From an uncultured Porphyromonadaceae bacterium (lineage in GTDB: Bacteria; Bacteroidota; Bacteroidia; Bacteroidales; Muribaculaceae), in the NCBI GenBank assembly GCA_947176295.1, contig CAMWQB010000002.1:1-64000 (forward strand): a stretch of 64,000 bases of DNA, written 5' to 3'. Each line of letters starts with the position of its first letter. Positions within the stretch are counted from its first letter, which is position 1. Of the stretch, positions 58,496 to 64,000 are shown in pieces. Position numbers and translations under genes: made by a program. The notes below the pieces were generated by a model. It searched no databases. It was not told the DNA's origin and was given only the letters and a program-made list of their open reading frames with translations.

Positions 58496-59761
58496 ATGGA
58501 ATTAAAAAGAGTCGTGGTAACAGGCTTAGGCGCCATCACCCCTCTTGGCAATGACGTAGCAACGACATGGGCCAATGCAAAAGAGGGCGTGAGCGGAGCG
58601 GGCCCTATCACCCATTTCGACGCCTCGAAGTTCAAGACGCAGTTTGCGTGCGAGGTCAAGGGCTACAATGCCGCAGACCACTTCGACCGCAAGAAGGAGC
58701 GTCAGCTTGACCTCTATGCTCAGTATGCCCTCGTGGCTGCCCGCCAGGCAGTGGAGGATTCGGGCATCAATGCCGAGAGCGTGGACCACAACCGTGTGGG
58801 TGTGATTGTAGCAGCCGGCATCGGCGGGCTCCACACCTTTGAGGAAGAGGCAGGATATTTCGCACTTACGGGCGAAGAAAAGGGCCCGAAGTACAATCCG
58901 TTCTTCATCCCTAAGATGATTGCGGACATCGCCTCGGGCCACATATCGATGGAATATGGCTTCCACGGCCCGAACTACGGCGTGGTGAGTGCATGCGCCT
59001 CGTCGAACAATGCGATAATCGACGCATTCAACTATATCCGTCTGGGCAAGGCTGATGCCTTTATCACCGGCGGCGCGGAAGCAGCAGTCTTCCCAGCGGG
59101 CGTGGGCGGCTTCAACTCGATGCACGCACTTTCGACGCGCAACGACAGTCCGAAGACGGCTTCGCGCCCCTTCAGCGCCAGCCGCGACGGCTTCGTAATC
59201 GGCGAGGGTGCTACAGTGCTCATCCTCGAAGAGCTGGAGCATGCGAAGGCACGCGGAGCGAAGATCTATGCCGAGGTTGTGGGCGGCGGCATGAGCGCCG
59301 ACGCTTATCACATCACGGCTACGCACCCCGAAGGCCTTGGCGCTATCCTCTCGATGAAGATGGCTCTCGAGGACGCAGGGATGAAGCCTGAGGATATCGA
59401 CTACATCAACGTGCACGGCACGTCGACCCCGAAGGGCGATATCTCCGAGGTGAAGGCTATCGTGGACCTCTTCGGCGATGCGGCCTACAAGCTGAATATC
59501 TCGTCGACGAAGTCGATGACGGGCCACCTCCTGGGCGCTACGGGCGCTATGGAAGCAATGTTCAGCATCAAGGCTGTTGAGGAAGACATCGTGCCTCCGA
59601 CCATCAACCATGAGGAGGGCGACAATGATCCTGAGATTGACTACAACCTGAACTTTACTTTCGGCAAGGCCCAGCATCGCAAGGTGCGTGCGGCGCTTTC
59701 GAACGCTTTCGGTTTCGGCGGCCACAATGCTTCCGTGATCGTGAAGAAGTACGAGGAATAA
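58496..59761 (+). CDS. fabF: 3-oxoacyl-[ACP] synthase II
   Basis: VVVTGLGAITPLGNDV, GVVSACASSNNAIIDAF, NVHGTSTPKGDISE, KSMTGHLLGATGAMEAM. Confidence 0.97.
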   Translation: MELKRVVVTGLGAITPLGNDVATTWANAKEGVSGAGPITHFDASKFKTQFACEVKGYNAADHFDRKKERQLDLYAQYALVAARQAVEDSGINAESVDHNRVGVIVAAGIGGLHTFEEEAGYFALTGEEKGPKYNPFFIPKMIADIASGHISMEYGFHGPNYGVVSACASSNNAIIDAFNYIRLGKADAFITGGAEAAVFPAGVGGFNSMHALSTRNDSPKTASRPFSASRDGFVIGEGATVLILEELEHAKARGAKIYAEVVGGGMSADAYHITATHPEGLGAILSMKMALEDAGMKPEDIDYINVHGTSTPKGDISEVKAIVDLFGDAAYKLNISSTKSMTGHLLGATGAMEAMFSIKAVEEDIVPPTINHEEGDNDPEIDYNLNFTFGKAQHRKVRAALSNAFGFGGHNASVIVKKYEE

Positions 59762-59786
59762 AATTTTTACAAGCTCAAGATAAGGA

Positions 59787-59825
59787 CACCTCCGGGGCGA
59801 TCGCTCCGGAGGTGTTGTTTTTTTT
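59787..59825 (+). terminator. fabF terminator
   Basis: CACCTCCGG...CCGGAGGTG then TTGTTTTTTTT. Confidence 0.88.
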
Positions 59826-59856
59826 GGGGGGGGGAGTGGGAATGTCGTGGATTTTT

Positions 59857-59906
59857 CGGGACTAATCGGGGAAAATCGAGATTAATCGGGATTTAGCGGG
59901 AATGGG
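59857..59906. repeat. Second degenerate 10-bp tandem array (5 clear units), same consensus as 57826-57925
   Basis: CGGGACTAAT CGGGGAAAAT CGAGATTAAT CGGGATTTAG CGGGAATGGG. Confidence 0.75.
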
Positions 59907-59912
59907 GTCGGG

Positions 59913-60644
59913 TTATTGGGCTTTGAGCCAGGTGCGGTAGGCGAGGGTGTCGCCGTTGAAGGTGTTGAGGTCGACGGGGCCTTTTATGCCGGGGATGGTG
60001 GCGCGGTGGCTGTGCTGCCACAGACGCCATGAGACGGCGGATGAGATGGGAGGTGTGGTGAATGAACATATCCACAGGTCAGCATCGGATATGCGTCGGC
60101 GCATGAAGCGGGAATAGCCGGCTTTGTTGGTGTAGATGAGGGATGGTATCCCAGCGGCGGCGAGGGTTGCACGGAGGGCCTGGAGGCGCTCCATTATTGT
60201 CTCAGTGGGGACTTGGGCGGGATTGCCGCTTTCTTCGACGTCGATTGCTACGGGGAGGTCGATTATCCGGCCATTTAGGGTGGAAATAATGTTGCGGGCC
60301 TGCTCGGCTCCTTCGGTGTCGAAGCGGAAGAAATGATATGGGCCGACGTCGAGGCCTGCAGCGCGGGCGGAATCGAAGTTGGCGGCGAATGCTTTGTCGC
60401 GGAAATCGGCTCCTTCGGTGGCTTTGAGGTAGACGAAGCGCACCCCACCCTCCAGGCGTGCGCGCCGGAAATCGACGCGACCGTTGTGGGAAGATATGTC
60501 GATGCCGATGACGGGATATTCGGAGCGGTCGAGGTCGATGTGGACAGAGTGAGGCATCAGCAGACGCCACCCTGCAAGCGCTACGATTGCAGCGCCTGTG
60601 AGGGCAATAATGGCTATTGCTATAGTGCGGGCCTGGAGATGCAT
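59913..60644 (-). CDS. GH25-family lysozyme (muramidase), membrane-anchored/secreted
   Basis: YPVIGIDISSHNGRVDFRRAR, FVYLKATEGADFRD, GPYHFFRFD, LPVAIDVEESGN; start chosen at MHLQARTIAI. Confidence 0.92.
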   Translation of the reverse strand: MHLQARTIAIAIIALTGAAIVALAGWRLLMPHSVHIDLDRSEYPVIGIDISSHNGRVDFRRARLEGGVRFVYLKATEGADFRDKAFAANFDSARAAGLDVGPYHFFRFDTEGAEQARNIISTLNGRIIDLPVAIDVEESGNPAQVPTETIMERLQALRATLAAAGIPSLIYTNKAGYSRFMRRRISDADLWICSFTTPPISSAVSWRLWQHSHRATIPGIKGPVDLNTFNGDTLAYRTWLKAQ

Positions 60645-60711
60645 GGGATGAAAATAGCGGATGTGGAACCAATTCCACATCCGCTGCAAAGGTATGAAAA
60701 AAAAGGGAATT

Positions 60712-61671
60712 TCAATATACCATGCCGACATTATCGACCCAGAAATTCATGCCGGGCGTGCCGGTGTAAGGCTCGCCGGAGCCGCTGCTCATCATGAGGA
60801 CGAGGTGTGTGGGGGTGGCGTCGGGGGAGTCCCAGCCTACTTCGCGGACGGGAACCATCTTTCCGTGGGAGTTGCGAGCGTAGTAGCTCTTGGCTTCGGG
60901 GATGAGGCCCATGAAGGGCTTGTAGCCGGGGGTGGAAGTGATGTCGCCGTAGTTGATCTTGAGGTTGTGGTTGTTTACCCATCCGTTTGTGGAGCGTCCG
61001 AGGAGCTCGCGGCCTGTGCCGACGCGCTTAGCGTAGATGTTGCCGTCGGCGTCTTCCCAGCGGCGCTGAAGGAGGACGAGAACTTCGGCCTTGTCTGTGC
61101 CGGGCATTTCTTTCTTGGCTCCGAAACCGGAGGAGTAGATGCGACCTGCTCCTGCGGGGATGGAGAGCTTATAGTCGTAGCGGAGAGCTTTGGGGCGCTT
61201 AGTGAATGGGACGCCCATTTCCATCTTGGAGTAAGGATTTTTGGTGTTCTTGACGGGCTCGAGCATCTTTCCGAGGAATATCGAGCCGGCTACCATGACG
61301 TCGATATTTACCATTCCGGCGGCTTTGCATTCTTCCATCTGAGTGGAGAGGCGTGCGCAGCGGTTGCCGGGGGCTCGGTCGTCGGGATATACGGCGTTGG
61401 AAGTCTTTGTGATGCCCATTACTTTAGCGAGGACGTTGGAAGTGGCCCATGGGGATCCGCCGGCGTTGGTGTAAGGCTTGTCGCCGGGTATTGTTGCGTT
61501 AGGACCGATTTCGTATACGGTCTTTGTCTTGCCGCCGATGATACCTGATTCCTTGATGGGACGTGCTACCCAGTTTTCGAAATCGCCGAACTTGAGCATT
61601 TCGACATTTTGCGCTGAAACAAGGCCTGAAACAAGAAGCGCGATTGCTAAAAAAATATTCTTGGCTTTCAT
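60712..61671 (-). CDS. PCMD-domain-like secreted protein
   Basis: Signal peptide; FGDFENWV, PYTGTPGMNFWVDNVGMVY-type C-terminus typical of putative carbohydrate metabolism domain proteins. Confidence 0.65.
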   Translation of the reverse strand: MKAKNIFLAIALLVSGLVSAQNVEMLKFGDFENWVARPIKESGIIGGKTKTVYEIGPNATIPGDKPYTNAGGSPWATSNVLAKVMGITKTSNAVYPDDRAPGNRCARLSTQMEECKAAGMVNIDVMVAGSIFLGKMLEPVKNTKNPYSKMEMGVPFTKRPKALRYDYKLSIPAGAGRIYSSGFGAKKEMPGTDKAEVLVLLQRRWEDADGNIYAKRVGTGRELLGRSTNGWVNNHNLKINYGDITSTPGYKPFMGLIPEAKSYYARNSHGKMVPVREVGWDSPDATPTHLVLMMSSGSGEPYTGTPGMNFWVDNVGMVY

Positions 61672-62016
61672 AGGTGATTGCGGATTAGAGTATAACGGAT
61701 GAAAAGATCTTACCTCTTGAATTCTCGGAGGCTTTGAATACTAACACCGCAAGGGGTAGATCGGTTTGTGTAATCATATTTTTTAACCAATGGGGAGGGG
61801 GATGGGTAGTCGGATGCTATCATTTATAAAGGATATTTGGTTAAAATGATTTAAGGAATGAATATAAAATAGAGTAAGGGTGAGTTTAACGAAAAAATTT
61901 TTGGAAAAAGAACAAATTTTTTGTAACTTGCGGCCAATTTAGATTATACAGGCTTCGGCCAATCTCGCAGATTTAATTACCAATCACTCAACATACATTT
62001 CCAATTAATACAATTT

Positions 62017-64000
62017 ATGAAAAAGCTTTACACTTACATCATGCTGATGGCAGTAGCGGCGTTTACGTTTACAGCGGCTGCCAAAAGCTACACAATCGAG
62101 ATTGATGATCCGACGGCGGCTTATCTGATCGACACAGAATCGGGCCGACCGATGCAATGGAACGGCAGTGTGATTAAAGTCTCGAATGCAGATGACAATG
62201 TTTTCTATCCAACATTTGCGAATGATGGCTTTGCAATCACGAACATACAAGTCCTTGGCTATGGAATCTGCCCTGCTTCGGGCTCTTTCCCGACTGATAA
62301 CTGCCAGATATACGGTTCGGACATCCCCGACGGCTCGACGGTTTATATTACAACCGGAGCTAAAGAAATTCCCACACTGACCATCACGGCAGAAGATCCT
62401 TCGATTCTGTGGGTGAGCTATAACTACCAGCAGTGTCAGCTCCAGGGGAACAGCTATGTTGTGCCTCTGACATCGCAGTACGGATCGGTAACGATTGCGA
62501 GCTCAAATCCGGACTACGTAATTGTTGGCGCCATCGACGACCAGGGGGAGAGCTATTCGCCGGACTATAGCGGCGTACTTTCGATCTATGCAGGAAACAT
62601 CACTTCGAGCCGGACTATCACCGTTCAGGTTCGGAATATTTCGGAAAGCCGCTCGGCATCGATGACCGTGAATGTTTCGGGCAATCTTTCGGCTGTCCGT
62701 CTGGTGTATTCTAACACGTTCGAGGAAATTCCTCTCTCGGGCCCGACGACTGTAGTTAAGTTTGATCCTTACACGGAATATGAGTTCTGCGTTCAGAGCA
62801 ATATCTATGGCAAGAACCTGTATAAGGTGGAACTTGACGGGAACCCCGTGTCGCGCAGCGGGTCATCCTACTACCTGTCGGCATCGGATGGCAGCGTACT
62901 GAATATCGAAACGGAGTTCCCCGCAGTGGATGTTCCCGTAAGCTTTACCTTCGGCGAGGGTGTCGGTTCGGACATCATCAACATGGTATCGGTGAACGGG
63001 ACGAACGTATTCAACTGGGGCTCGAGCGACTTCAGCGTGCAGATGGGTCAGTCGGTGTATGTTTCGTTCAACACGATGGCTTATACGGACATCACTGTTA
63101 AGCACAACGGCTCGACCAACTACATCTCGCAATACAGTCCGTTCTATCGGTTTACGGTTGACAGCGAAGAACCTGTTGTGATCCACACTGATGGCGTTGC
63201 GCCGCAACCCTACCACATCACGCTCATTACGGATTGCCCCGAAGGCGTGCGCGTCTACAACGGTTATGGCTACGATGAGTCCGAACTTGTGGAGCTCAGC
63301 GGCGAAGAAACGGAGTTTGACATTCCGAGCTCGTATCCCTATCTTTACTTCAAGGGCGCACCCGGCTATATAGTTGAGAGCGTGATAGATGAGTTAGGCA
63401 ATGAGCTGTATGTGGGCTCTTACAACTATATTTCGAGCGATATGACGATCTTCGTGAGTGCCTCGGAAGTGGTTCGCAACAAGACGGCTACGGTATATGT
63501 AGAGCCCGGGATGTGGAACTATAAGGGCATCACTCTGAGCCAGTATAATTCGGACCTTACGGTTCAGTATACAGACGCTAATCTCCCCGGCGGGTATAAC
63601 TTCATACCTTTCGGTGACTTTGACCTTCCGATGGTAATCAGCGGCTATCCTTCGCTGATACTTTACCTGAATGACCAGGAAGTGGCACTTGAATACGGCG
63701 CACTGAACAAGCCTATGGAAGACGGCTGCGTACTGAAGATGTTCCGCAGCACACCTGCCAGCTACAGCCTGAGCTACGACATCCATGAGGATGCAGCGGT
63801 AGAGGTGCACCACGACCACACGATGTTTGTAGAAACACCTTCGGTTCACAGCGTGTTCGAGGGCACGGAAATCGTGATCAGTCCTATCGCACAGGAGAGC
63901 CCCGTGGCTCGCGTTGCAGCGGAAAGAGAAGGCCTTCCTGTAGTGAAAGTGGACGGCGAGATCTGCCAGCCTAATGAGGACGGCAAGTACGTGATTGCCA
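62017..64000 (+). CDS. Large secreted modular beta-repeat protein, 3'-truncated by window end
   Basis: MKKLYTYIMLMAVAAFTFTAAAKSYTIEIDDPTAAYLID... open to the end of the window; absent from ORF track because it has no stop in the window. Confidence 0.8.
   Translation, partial: MKKLYTYIMLMAVAAFTFTAAAKSYTIEIDDPTAAYLIDTESGRPMQWNGSVIKVSNADDNVFYPTFANDGFAITNIQVLGYGICPASGSFPTDNCQIYGSDIPDGSTVYITTGAKEIPTLTITAEDPSILWVSYNYQQCQLQGNSYVVPLTSQYGSVTIASSNPDYVIVGAIDDQGESYSPDYSGVLSIYAGNITSSRTITVQVRNISESRSASMTVNVSGNLSAVRLVYSNTFEEIPLSGPTTVVKFDPYTEYEFCVQSNIYGKNLYKVELDGNPVSRSGSSYYLSASDGSVLNIETEFPAVDVPVSFTFGEGVGSDIINMVSVNGTNVFNWGSSDFSVQMGQSVYVSFNTMAYTDITVKHNGSTNYISQYSPFYRFTVDSEEPVVIHTDGVAPQPYHITLITDCPEGVRVYNGYGYDESELVELSGEETEFDIPSSYPYLYFKGAPGYIVESVIDELGNELYVGSYNYISSDMTIFVSASEVVRNKTATVYVEPGMWNYKGITLSQYNSDLTVQYTDANLPGGYNFIPFGDFDLPMVISGYPSLILYLNDQEVALEYGALNKPMEDGCVLKMFRSTPASYSLSYDIHEDAAVEVHHDHTMFVETPSVHSVFEGTEIVISPIAQESPVARVAAEREGLPVVKVDGEICQPNEDGKYVIA

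Noticed and set aside
61672-62016. tRNA or small RNA in the divergent PCMD/modular-protein intergenic region
   Set aside because: No cloverleaf or CCA-type end recognised; AT-rich sequence looks like a divergent promoter region only.

Overview
The window is about 64 kb of a Bacteroidales-type chromosome. Lineage is inferred from TAnnTTTG-type -7 boxes, an RprXY-like two-component pair, an Nqr operon and a fructan locus; Muribaculaceae-like is a guess. It is almost entirely coding on the + strand, with a short minus-strand block at 59.9-61.7 kb and a truncated minus-strand gene at the left edge. I saw no rRNA, tRNA, CRISPR, prophage or IS element. Main blocks: (1) fructan utilisation locus (divergent HTCS sensor start, GH32, MFS permease, fructokinase); (2) dCMP deaminase, S41 protease, 5-FTHF cyclo-ligase; (3) complete nqrABCDEF; (4) amidase and MCE/MlaD protein; (5) a membrane TPR-HTH regulator followed by a DUF3244-like small secreted protein, a C10 cysteine peptidase lipoprotein and a serpin lipoprotein; (6) ThiE-like, flippase-like, NfeD, KdsB and a zinc-motif-less M16 protein; (7) a long peptidoglycan-salvage-like cluster (amidase/golvesin-like protein, double GT-A glycosyltransferase, DUF4922, SpoIID, AmpG-like, NamZ-like, FAD/FeS D-lactate-type dehydrogenase, DUF5009, kinase, MurQ, SGNH hydrolase); (8) SF1 helicase with an inserted DnaQ-type exonuclease; (9) RprXY-like pair and FKBP; (10) ABC/HlyD/TolC export operon with its own two-component system; (11) pnp, acpP, fabF; (12) GH25, PCMD protein and a truncated modular surface protein. 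The most unexpected signals are non-coding: two phased 10-bp degenerate tandem arrays just after the terminators that flank acpP-fabF; helically phased ATGTAAGAA repeats upstream of the C10 peptidase/serpin operon; and tandem operator-like repeats at the fructan and rprX promoters.
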